A stretch of 64,000 nucleotides of DNA. Origin: Plectosphaerella cucumerina (lineage: Eukaryota; Ascomycota; Sordariomycetes; Glomerellales; Plectosphaerellaceae). This document shows positions 43,472 to 54,451 of the stretch, one piece after another. How positions within the stretch are numbered: position 1 is the first letter of the stretch; every line of letters starts with the position of its first letter. Location of the stretch: positions 2,914,001-2,978,000 of the forward strand of contig JAGPXD010000004.1 of NCBI GenBank assembly GCA_020746995.1. Reading direction: 5' to 3'. The notes below the pieces were generated by a model. That model was not told the DNA's origin. It saw nothing but the letters and a program-made list of their open reading frames with translations, and ran no database searches. A program made the position numbers and the translations under genes.

Positions 43472-45117
43472 GGGGTGGTCAACAAGGACGTTTGACGTTT
43501 TGCCAGGACTGTGTTTTATTCAGGGTGATGGCGGGAGCACACATGCTTGTAAAGGCAACTGGGATGGACAATCTGGCATATTACGGGTATGACGATGGAG
43601 CACTTGGAGCATCGTCGGAGTAGGATCTGGGGCGTGTTGTGCGTCACTTCTCAAGCAATGGTCAGGACAGCCAAAATGCAACGATGAAAAGCCAAGGCAG
43701 CGCGCAGCCCTACACGTCAGACATGTGCTAGCGCCAGGACAAGGTAGGATGAGTGAGGTTCGGCACATGGGTGCCTTGCGCAGCAGCGGGGATAATAGGT
43801 GCCGGAGAACCTAGCTTGACAACCTGACTCGTGCAGTAGGGGAGGAAGCTCAGGCCGAGGAGGGGCAACTCCCGCCAAACGCAATGAAAGCTTCCGCCTG
43901 AATCGGCGAGATCGTGATCGATTTTTGAGACGCTCAGCACTCCCGTGTATCTTTTCTGTCGGGTGTGACAACTATCCTAGAGCTTCGGATACGGGCAACT
44001 GCTCTTTCTTGACGGCAATGGCTCGTCTGGGGTCAAAGAGATCGTCGGCGGATCGCTTACATAACATGCCAACTTTGGGATTTCCCGATTTCGATTCTCA
44101 AGCTCGATCGGCTTTTCTCTGTCCAACCGGGGCGCTGACCGTCAAGGTGATGTCATTTTCAATGTGTTTATAGGCGCCACTTAGCGTTTAGCGCCGAGGT
44201 CGAGGCCCAGACAGGAGCTTTCGTTCAGCGGGCGAGCGCACAGCTAGGGGGGCTTGCTTACCTATGGCAACTGCCATCTGGTCAGCTCCCCCTCCATTGG
44301 TTTTCGGACCTTCCCACCTGGAGATGCCTTACTTTGGAAGTGGAAGCTTTTTCGTAGAGACACTGCACCGAGACCTCGCTTTACGCTTGCCCGCCATCAA
44401 CGTCTGGTAGCCGTCTCTCCTCTGACCGCACCTTCTTCGCGACCGATCGCCAGTCGCGACTGCCTCCCTCCTCTCCCGACACCGAGCTCCCCACCTCGAA
44501 CCTCGACGAGTAAATCGGACCACGTGCAGCTGTCGATGCTGTACCTGCCCTTGTGGTGAGTACCCGTCTTCCACCATGCGCATCTTCAACGCCCGGGTCT
44601 TGCGCTGGTCAGCTTTTGCTTCCTCTCCCTCGGCCCGTTACTTCACACAAGCGCAACCCGAGCGACGCGACGACCAACCCCTCCCGAGTACCGATCATCG
44701 GCCTTCGTCAGGCGACAAACAACGACAGCGCTGGGGGTGCCGGCGATGTTCGAGCTGAACGTACCGCTATCCGAGGATGGCGCCATGTTCAACATCATCT
44801 GTTTGGGCGGAATAAATAGCTGGCGTAGCGGGAGATTCTGTGCTGCCGCGCCAATACCCCTTGAACATGCCAAGGAGCCCCCGGCTGTCTCCCAGAACCC
44901 TGCGCTGCAAACGCGTCGCCGTTCCGTCACCCCTCGCCCCTACTCTTGACCCGGGCAACTTGCTTCACTCTCAGACTGCTAGCAAGAAGTGCCAGCTAAC
45001 GTATGCCCTCTCAGAATGCCATAGGCCGCACCCCCCGACTTCACCCGTACACTTCACGCTGATCGTCCCTCGCCGGACGGGCGGTCGCCCACCGTGAAGC
45101 GCTCAGTTTCGCCCCGC
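43472..45117. other. Spacer and leader upstream of the Zn2Cys6 gene
   Basis: This 1.6 kb contains the 3' UTR of the Brr6/Brl1 gene and a leader with likely splicing: a donor-like GTGAGT near 44556 and a branch/acceptor pair (GCTAAC...CTCTCAG) ending at 45014. The stretch 45025-45117 is open in the Zn2Cys6 frame and coding-like (DRPSPDGRSPTVKRSVSPR) but has no ATG. Confidence 0.55.
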
Positions 45118-47784
45118 ATGGAGGAGGTTGCCCGTCGTGGGAGCGGCGAGCAGGAAACCTCCTCGGCCGGGCCCTCGGCCGGACAGACACAGGCCAACTC
45201 GACGCCCTCTGGTCCATCGAGCTCCGGCCCCTCTTCCAATGCGCCTTCCAACACCGCTCCCGCGGCCGAGAACCCAGCCTCGAAGCGGCGGAGAGGACTG
45301 GGAATCGTGACTCCCAACGCCTGCACCGAATGCAGGAAGAAACGCGCCAAGGTATGTCGGCGGCGGATCCCCATGCCCCGAAGACCGCTGACGCGGGGCA
45401 GTGTGATGGTCAGACGCCGTGTGGACGGTGTCAAGGGCAGAAGGACATCGAATGCATCTACGAAATCCCTGTGCGCCAATCGAAGGAGCACCTCCGAACC
45501 GAGATTGAGCAGCTTAGGCTCCAGAAGCGCTCCAGTGACAAGGTCTTCGCGGCCCTCATGCGGCCAGAGGCATGGGAGGAAGTGATGGAACGGCTGCGGA
45601 ACGGCCACTCAGTCCAATCCATATCCGACTGGCTCAACAAGACACCGTCAACCCGCGCGGATTATGGGCAGCCGGGCGGCACGGACACCAGCATCTCGGG
45701 CATGTCAAACTTCACGGGTAATACGTCAGGTCCAGGCAGCCTCTCTACCTTGAGCCTCGGGCCGAGTGGGAGCATCGTGAGCCCGACAACTGGACAACAC
45801 GGTGCAGGTATTCGGCAAGAAATCGATCCGAACAGCCCCTGGCACTTCTCGTCGCACAGCCACAGCACAAGAAGCAACTCGCATGCCGACTCGATGAACT
45901 GGAGCGCCGATGTCAACAGGCCCCCGCAGAACCAGATTGGCTACTGGGGCGACTCCCTGAACGCCGACACGGGGAGCGAGAGTACCAGGTACCGTGGGCT
46001 TGACCAGATCCTGGCGCCGCTCGAGTCGCCTCGGATGAACCAACCTGCCACGACCTGGTCGACCGTCACCACAGACGTGGTCCTTGTTCAGCATCTTCTC
46101 GCGCTCTACTTCTGCTGGGAATACCCAACCTTTGCTTCCCTCAGCAAGGAGCACTTCTTGCGAGACTTCCAGGACGGCTTGCCCCGGTATTGCTCATCGA
46201 TCCTCGTCAACGCCCTCCTCGCCCTGGGCTGCCGCTTCTCGACAAAGGCCAGCACGCGCGCGTACCCCAACGATCCGTATTCTTCAGGCGACCATTTCTT
46301 CAAGGAGTGCCAGCGTCTCTTCTATCTAGAAGAGGACCATCACAACCTCACCACAATCCAGGCCTTGGGGATAATGTCCATCCGGGAGGCGAGCTGTGGT
46401 CGTGACTCCGAGAGCTGGTTCTACGCAGGTCAGAGCATCCGGCTGGCCGTGGAGATGGGTCTCCATCGCGTCAATGACAAGGGAGACGAGGCACAGCTGG
46501 CTGTCCAAGCCGCCACATTCTGGGGTGCTTTTGCGTTGGACCAGTGAGTGTCCACGAGAGAGAGTTTGCAGGCCAGTGACTGACAACTTGTGCAGTGCCT
46601 GGTCTCTAGCAACGGGATCGTTGCCTCAATGCTCCTGTTTCCCCCAGCTGCCGCCAAAGCCCGCGATAATCGATGACATCGAGGCGTCGCTATGGATTCC
46701 TTACACGGACGATGGTAGGCTTGCCCTGTCCTAAGCAAGCCCACAAAATGATGCTGACCTGATCTCCAGGCGCGCCTCTACAACGCAGCGCTGAGCAGCC
46801 ATCTAATGTGCGATCGGTGTACAAGTGCTTCTGCGAGCTGAGCGAGCTCGTACACAAGAGCCTGTACATTCTGCACTCGCCTGGGCGGCCCTTGACCAGC
46901 CGCGACCTGCTCAGCATTTACACCCAGTATCTGAACTGGTACGACCGGATACCCGAAGTGCTGCGTCTTGGCCACAACTTCACGCCCTCGGTCTTGTTCA
47001 CACAGTGAGTCTCCCCTATTTGAGCCGCATCACCGCGCCATCTGACTTGAGGGGCCACAGCATGTACTACCACTTCGCGATCCTGCTCCTCTTCCGGCCT
47101 CTGATCAAGCTGAAGATCATCGGATCCAAAGTGCTGCCGCGAGATGTCTGCTCGCAGGCGGCAGACGCCATCCAGGGCCTGCTGCGCTCGCACTCACAGC
47201 TGTACACGCTCCGACGCACGCCATCATTCGTGCCTTACTTTGTCCTGACGTCGTCCATCATGCACCTTGCCATCGGTGCATCCGCACAGTCGACGCAGCG
47301 GCACCAAGAAGACGTCATGGAACCGTCGGACGAGGCCAAGGAGTCGCTCAGCTCCCACGTGACGCAGGCCATCAAGCAGGGTGTCGAGGACCTCAAGGAG
47401 ATGACGCCATGCCACCACTTTGCCGAGCAGGCGCTTAACATTCTCCGGTACCTAGCGCAGAAGTGGAACATCGACGTCGACATGGGCAACGACTCGGTCG
47501 GGATGGAGGAGTACGCCAACCGCGTCAAGCCCTTCACCAGCAGTCTCAACTTCTTTGCGCCAAACGTCAGCGAGGACGACTATGTCTGCGCTTGGGGCAG
47601 CGGGCCGTCGTCCAATGTGGCGATAGGTGGGAATAGGGACCTCAGGTCACCCGATACGGAGATGCAGGTCGCGGAGACGGCAGATGCGATGGAGAATCCG
47701 CTGTTCTGGCCGTTCCCGATGCAGGGCCGGCCGATGCTCCCGAGCGGACAGGCGCTCAAGGAGGCGGGATTCGAGCGGTTCTGA
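45118..47784 (+). CDS. Zn2Cys6 transcription factor of the NirA/NIT-4 type
   Basis: Exons 45118-45351, 45402-46543, 46596-46714, 46770-47004 and 47061-47784 are joined by introns of 50-56 nt, giving 817 residues from the first in-frame ATG. The binuclear cluster is complete with six cysteines (ACTECRKKRAK, then CDGQTPCGRCQ, then ECIYE); an intron falls just before the third Cys. A linker and coiled coil (KEHLRTEIEQLRLQK) follow. The fungal-specific regulatory domain comes next (LLALYFCWEYPTFASLSKEH, GCRFSTKASTRAY, AGQSIRLAVEMGLHR), with the C-terminal block TSRDLLSIYTQYLNWYDRIP. This architecture is closest to the nitrate regulators NirA/NIT-4 and their paralogs. A nitrate role is not proven, because several paralogs exist. 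The true N-terminus probably lies further upstream. Confidence 0.85.
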
Positions 47785-48389
47785 GATGGCGTTCAGTGAT
47801 AGAAGACGCCGTCAGATCGATCATCGTTGGGGAGACGAGATTTGCTGTCATGAGCCCGGCAGGGCCAGACAAGGAGCCTGAGGGCAGTGCCAACGGTTTG
47901 GGTGATGATCTCAGGCTACAAGCAACATACACTCAATGATCTGCCAGGGCATTTCAGCTGATGAGTTGCAGTATACCATGCTGATCGTGTCAATAACAAC
48001 TCCGTACATGTAGACTTCGCCGAGTTTTCTCTGCTCATGATGTTGAGGTATGTTGCCGTCCTCATGCTAGCGACCTCGGCTCATATGGCCAGGCGTGGCA
48101 GGGACGCTAGTCCAGATTGGTGGGACGACTCGTGGAGTGGAGGGAAGTCGCAACCCGTGACGCGCCTGCCCAACCGAGGCATCATGGAGCGCTGCTGTCG
48201 TGACACCGCACCCCATTTCAACCACCACATTCCATCTTTGCGCCCATTCAGTTCCTATCTTGTCGTCACATCGACCTTCTCACATACTTTTGAATCGCCG
48301 TAATTTGTTTCCTCTGTGTTTCTAACCCCACACGAGCCCGCGTCCGAGTCTAAACCACGCCCTCCCCCGCCCATTGACTGGCCTCCGCC
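47785..48389. other. Spacer between the Zn2Cys6 and Pex16 genes
   Basis: This 605 bp between tandem plus-strand genes contains a 3' UTR and the Pex16 promoter. No distinct element was recognised. Confidence 0.6.
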
Positions 48390-49627
48390 ATGTCTACACC
48401 GGCCGACGTCCCGAACAAGGAGAAGCGCTCGTATCGACCGCCATCAGCCGGCGCGATCCTCTCGATGCCGCCGCAATGGCTTCGCGCCTACGAAGATTTC
48501 ATCACCAAGAATGCAAGCCAGGTGTCGCAACTTGAGTCTGCGCTCCGGTCGCTGACGTATATCATCCCTGGTACGTCTGTCGCGGCCCCTTGGGGCAGCA
48601 TCACCCATTCGATGCGAAGGCCAATGACTGACATATCGCTTCTTCAGGACGCTTTCGCGATGCCGAGATCGCCTCTGAGACGGTCCACTCGGGCGTGCAG
48701 CTCCTCTCCCTTTACCATGATTCGCTCCTAGCCCGCGCCCTGTCGCGGCTTCCGATCACCAAGATCGCCCCGCCACATAATAGATACACCAAGCACTGGA
48801 CGGCGCGGAGCTCGGCATATCGCAGGATAGCGATGATGCTGCAGATGGTCACATACACCCAGCTACTGTGCGAGATGGCGGCGAAGCGGCGGGGTGGTGA
48901 GAAGGGCCGGTGGCGCGTGGTGGTGCTGTTGGAAGGTATCAAGGCCCTCTGCCGGCTGTTGCTCCTCCGTATCACACGTTCGCGGCCACTCGTCACGCCA
49001 GTCTTGCCCGAACGCGAGCCGGTGCCCGAGGAGAAAGAGAAGGAGGACGATGCCACAGCAGAGCTGAGGGCGCTGCTGGGTGAGTCCAAGGAGGGCGAGT
49101 CTGCCGAAGAAGACAACGGCGTCAGAGCGCACGAACAGGAGTGGACGATGCCCAGGACGGGCATGAACCTTCCCTCCTTGCCCAAGGCCGGAGACATCAG
49201 CGGCTATCTCCTGGGTAGGGTGCTGACCGCGGACGACATCAAGCCGGCGACGAAGCTGCTGAACCAGGTGCAGGGCACTGCGCAGGCAGCCGAGGTCCTC
49301 CATATCCTGGCGCCGCTCGTGTACGCCATTGCGCTTTCGAGGACGAAGAACAAGAAGTCGTGGACGCCGTGGCTCATCGGTCTGAGCGTCGAATACGCGG
49401 CACGACAGCTGCGCGACAGGAGCTTCCGGTCGACGCCGCTGGAGCGGGACGAATGGAGCAAGAGGGGTTGGGCCATGGGATGGTGGACGATGCGCGGCGC
49501 GTTCTACGAAAACGTCATGAAGGGTGTCGTTGGCGGCGTCAGCGCGCGCATGCCCAGCCTCGTCGGTGGCATCTTGGAGGACTACGAATACCTGTGGAAT
49601 AACTACTACTTCAGCACGAGCGCCTAG
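48390..49627 (+). CDS. PEX16: Peroxisomal membrane protein Pex16
   Basis: Exon 1 is 48390-48570, the intron is 48571-48647 and exon 2 is 48648-49627; the product is 386 residues. Family blocks are clear: the start region with YEDFITKNASQVSQLESALRSL, then IPGRFRDAEIASETVHSGVQ, LGRVLTADDIKPATKLLNQV, LHILAPLVYAIALSR and the C-terminal LEDYEYLWNNYYF. A central acidic insert (about residues 205-250) is variable. Pex16 is an integral peroxisomal/ER membrane protein that, with Pex3 and Pex19, inserts other peroxisomal membrane proteins. It is present in filamentous fungi but missing from budding yeast, which supports the taxonomic call. Confidence 0.93.
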
Positions 49628-51687
49628 CCCGGCCTCGACCCGTCCGCATCAGCCCTCACCGCCTGACATCAGGAGGGGAACGGCGCCGTCAAAATGAACA
49701 ATCTTGATACCCAGCAAGCGATGGAAGTTGGAGGGGCCGAGTCAGGCTGGGCCATGTCAGGCTGTGTCAGCCACGAAACGTTCCCTCGCCCGTGTCTCTG
49801 ACGGCATGCAGAAATGTGACATGCTGGGGAGCAGAACGATGGGTCGAGCTGGCGGCTGAAGACGCCAAGCAAGCCTCGCAGCCAAAACGATCCTTCGGTG
49901 GCGGGGAGGAATGAGGACACTGGTGAGTCTTTAGGCTGTTGGGCCTGGTTGACGATGAGCAAACTGCAGTCTGCTGCATACTGCAGACCTGCACACCGCC
50001 TTGAAGAACAAACGGACGGCGCAACCAACGGACCAGCCACCAACGGGCGGCCGGCGCCCTGGGTGGCACAGGGCCGATGCTCGAAAGCGGTCAGACATGC
50101 ATCGCGGAAGACGATGAATCAAAGAATCTAGTCCTCGACGGCAGGCAGGCTGCCGGCGCGGGGCATCCACGACGACGAATGGGTGTGCGCCTGCAATATC
50201 AAGTGGCGGCCTTGGAACGATGCAATGAGGGTGCGATCTACAGTGATGCACACAAGAGACCAATCTCGCAACGGCCCCGGACTCCGGCGGCCAGATAAGC
50301 GCCGCGCTACGCTACAAGGCACTACCTGGACGATCGGTCGGGGGATTTCTTTCTGCCAGGAGCACGCGGGTGCCAGGAGGGGCCGCCTCGCCTCGGGCCG
50401 GGATTCGGGTTCCCGGGGATGAGAGGGGCTCTAGGTTTGCCTGGCAACCGCCGCGGGGTTGAACAGGACAGCGCCGGGCCCGTGTCATCCGAAAGCCCCA
50501 AGTTCGCCGAGGGAAACTAGCGGCAACGACGTCGAGGCTCGATCTTTGACGACACAGTATATGAACGGCAGAATCTCGAGAGAAAAGAGCCGCCGAGGAC
50601 ATGCCTGACACGGTGCATGTGGCCGCCTGTCGACCACTGAGACAAGAGGCTGCGTGGCCCTCGGCCAGCTGCAGCGAGCCAGACCATGCACGAATTGCTT
50701 TTGCTGCGACACAAGGAGATGCTTCTGATCCCTTTGATGAATCATGGCTCGCCTCGACTGGGCTGGGTGCTGAGGCCCTGTGGCCGGGCATCGACAAGGA
50801 CCAACATGTTCAGCAGCATGCAAGGTGCCCGTCATCGGCGGATCTTGTCTCTCAAGATGTCTCTTCTCCCACCCCTGATCTCATCTGATCAAATGGAGGA
50901 AAGTCTCGATCTCCCGCCCCGTGTCTGCGGGGGCGACCAGCCCAGAGGGGTATCGCTTTTGCCCGCCCAGGAGATTCCCCCTCCCAGGCCCTTCAGGGGG
51001 GTAGCAACCCCGTTCTACCGAGGCGCGCACATGCACCTTCCCATTCTTCAAGATCGATCGAGCGGCAGAGAAGATTCCTGACGATCGGAGGGGTTCCCTT
51101 CACGCTTGATGGCCTGGGTGGGCCGGCCGACCGACCTGCTGAAAGGGGAGAGGAGCAGGGGTGATAGGCGAGTCGACAGATGCGAATGCTTTCCGGCTGG
51201 GCTTCTTTCTCGGACTGTGCCACCCTGCGGCGTCCAAGGCTCTCTCCGGGAGGATTCACTTCGCCCAAGGCCCCGCCCGGGGACGCCAGGACATGCCCAT
51301 GCTGCACAACGTGGATGGGCCGCTGGCATGAGGCAACAAGCCCGGGCAATGGTACCCCCGAAGATAGTCGGGGGGATTGACCCTGGGAGGCTGACAGCCT
51401 GCCTACTTGTACGTGCCTGAGAGGTCTCATTTCCGTCTCGGAGCGAACAGCAGGGTAACACGACACGACGCTGCGACGCTGCCAAAGTGCCTCACGCTCC
51501 TCTTTCCCCGCCGCCTCTTACGCGCGTACCATACCGATATCTGTCTGCATGCGACAGAAGGACCAAAGCGTGCGTGCGGGCGGCGGGCGGTGGGAGAAGA
51601 AGAAGCAATACTCGGCTGCCCACAGCACAACCAACACAGCACGCAGCACGCAGCGCACCAGGACGGGACAATCAGCAGGCACACAGC

Positions 51688-51732
<45 letters not shown>

Positions 51733-52728
51733 AGCAAGACAGAAATACCCTGGCTAGCGCAGCCTGATGGGGCACCCGCGGCAACGTTCCGGGCACTCCA
51801 TCTGCGCAAGAGGCCGCGCCGCAGCCAGCCATCACAGGGATGCGGGTGTACTGGAGCAATCATTGGCCTGAGAGAGAGGAGTGGTGGCCGCCGTGGTGGC
51901 CCCCCAGATCCCAAGCCCGGCCTCCTGGGTGTCACCACACACACCTCGCTCGCTCTCTCTTTCTCTCACAGCACACACACAATGCACCCTCGATCAGTGG
52001 CGAGATGCCGCAGGGGTCCGCCCTAACCCTTGTTCAGCTGCATGGGGGGGGACGTGTCTTGAAGATTACGATTCGTCGCGGGTCCAACGCCGCAGTTTGA
52101 CGCTCTCTTTCCCATGTTTGCTTTTTCCTCCCAACATTGAGCAAGCGATACTCGGGCGATCCTGACGGGGGGCCCACGCACTCGTCTCGCGCTTCCCTGC
52201 CAGCTTGCCAGCCTGCTTTGCCTCCTGCTGCTGCTGAGGAGCAAAGAGAGGACGGCACACAGGGCTTGACTTGGCTACAGGGTGTCGACGCCCAGGCCCC
52301 TTGCAAGCCATGCCTGCCATGCCTGCTGCCATGCCACGCCCGTGACCAGGTCCGAGACTCGAGCATGGGGGGAGGAGAGGGGAGCATCCCGCGGGAATGG
52401 AGGCCAGCCAGCCTGCCCGAGGGGCGGGGCGTCCGTCGTCGTCGACGAGGGGTGCATGTGCGTGGCCCGCCCTTTCGTGCCTTTCGTTTCCGCCTCTCGG
52501 TTCCGCCTGGACCTTGGCTTGGCCCTGCTTGTCATCCACCTCCCGCACAGCACATATCCCGCATCATCACCAATGGTGGCGGACGTCGTGCTCCCTTTCA
52601 ACCTGCGCCTCCCCCCGTCCCGTTACCCCCATCCCCCCAAATCCCCATGACACCCCCGACATCACCCTGACGACCGCCTGACGTGTCCGCGCTTCGATAC
52701 ACCTCCAACCTGTACACGCGCGCGAGCT
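49628..52728. other. 3.1 kb gene-free spacer
   Basis: No coding frame with a domain was found. It contains the CA microsatellite at 51692-51728 and repeated short GC-rich stretches. The last few hundred bases upstream of 52729 are C-rich, as expected for a promoter/leader. Confidence 0.6.
51692..51728. repeat. CA dinucleotide microsatellite (37 bp)
   Basis: An uninterrupted (CA)n run of about 18 units is preceded by imperfect CACAG repeats from about 51680. Such arrays mutate quickly and may differ in length between strains. Confidence 0.95.
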
Positions 52729-54451
52729 ATGAGCCTGGCCGTCATCAACACGCCAGACAACAGCCGCGGCTTCGGAAACCACCACCTCTTGGGCAGCGGC
52801 AACTTCATGTCCTGCCATGACTCTTACCCGACGATGCAGCCCTGGGGGCCGGTGTCCCCGGCCATTGGGCACTTTGGCGCCGCCGCCACGCCCATGTCCC
52901 AGAACATCCCCGTGAACCCTGGGCCGCTTGCGTACAATTATCCGAGAAACGGCGGCGGCAGCACAATCGGATCGGGGCCTCAGGCTGGCCCGTTCCAACT
53001 TCCCGGCCCGTCGTACACTTCTCTACCGCCGCCGCTACCGCCGCCGCCGCCGCCGCCGCCGGCCGGACCGGTGACGGCACCTCCCGGACACGGGTTTGCC
53101 GGTGGAGACTACGTCGTCCGGGACACGGCCCAGGACGCAACCACGACTACGGATGCGGATGTGCACTCCTTGGATGCGGCTCTGCCGCCACCACCACCGC
53201 CGACGTTGGCACCAATTGCTGGCTCCGTTAACCCCAGTGATTTATCGGCGGACCGAAGCAACCAGGCACGTAGCGTTATTGTCCAGATCGACGGCGACGT
53301 AGCCAAGGTCCTGGCCAACAAGAAGGAGGATGTGAAGCCGCCAAAGACCACAACACCATTCAAGTTTCAGGGTATCTCCATCGCCGAGGGCCACTCGCCA
53401 ACCAAGGGATTCTCGATAGACTACTTCGGCTTGGACGAGCGGTTCAAGAGCGGATGGGCAGGACGCTCGGCAGCACCTGGCGGAGCGCCGATGCCCTTCA
53501 AGCAGCCGCCGTCCAAGGTGGGCTGGGGCGACGATGGCGACAAGGACCCCATCTTCCGGTGCGAGATCTGCGGGCTCAAGTGGCGTGGCGTTGTCAGTAC
53601 CACACTTCGAGGGAGGAATCCCGCGATATGGGAGGACGAGCATCAGGCGCCCGTTGAGAATCCGACATTAAAAAGGGCCAGGATCGAAGAGGTATGTGAG
53701 ACCAAGGCCGGTGCGTGCAACTGTGGCTGACTGGAGATGTTCGTCATCGTTCAGTTCTACTTTTACCTCGCGGATGTCGGCGGAGATCCTTGTATCAAGG
53801 GTATCACCATGTACGGTGACCCACACCCGTCGTACCGGCCGATGCCGCATACAGATCCAGGTCTGCGCAAGGGAGTCGTCGAGCAGGACTGCTGCCCGCC
53901 ACTTTGTAACCGGCGGCTGCCGCCGCATGTCATCGACTGTGTCTTCGACAATTGCCCGTTTGTCAACCGAAGCCATGCGGAGCTAAGGGTAGGCTTTGTC
54001 AGTTCCTCAACGAAGCACGGCAGCTAACACGTGTACCCAGAAACACCTCCTCAAGAAACACTCCGACTACATTAAGGGCCTCATCACGAAGTGTGAGGAG
54101 GAGCGGCCCATGGACGACTGCGACCGGGCAGTGTGCCACTTCCTCATGCGTAGCTTCGCGGGCCTCGACGCCGCGGGGAAGCGCAAGATCTCGGACCCGA
54201 AGCGCACTGTTCTCTCGCCAGATGAGATGAGCAACCCAGCCGCCTACGAGGAGCACTGCGAGTGGATCACGTACGTGTCGCCCCGGCTCGAGGCGCCGAT
54301 CGTCGAGTTCCGCACCGACGAGGACGGGCAGGTGTGGCAGCTCACATATACCATGGACCCCGGCAGCCGGGGGCCGAAGATGGAGAGGATCGATCCGATC
54401 ACGAGGATGCCGCTGCCGGGGGGTGGGAAAAAGAGGCGGCGGATCCGGTAG
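52729..54451 (+). CDS. Hypothetical protein with one C2H2 zinc finger and a Cys pair
   Basis: Exons 52729-53691, 53755-53988 and 54041-54451 are joined by introns of 63 and 52 nt; the product is 535 residues. The N-terminal 250 residues are Pro/Gly/Ala-rich and include a poly-Pro run. A Cys pair CEICGLKW lies near residue 280. The region around the second join forms a classical C2H2 finger: Cys-x4-Cys-x12-His-x4-His, reading CVFDNCPFVNRSHAELR at the exon end and KHLLKKH at the next exon start. Further cysteines (DCCPPLCN) precede it. The C-terminus has an ordered block (YEEHCEWITYVSPRLEAPIV) and a basic end (GGGKKRRRIR). A nuclear nucleic-acid-binding role is likely. The family was not recognised. 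Confidence 0.72.
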
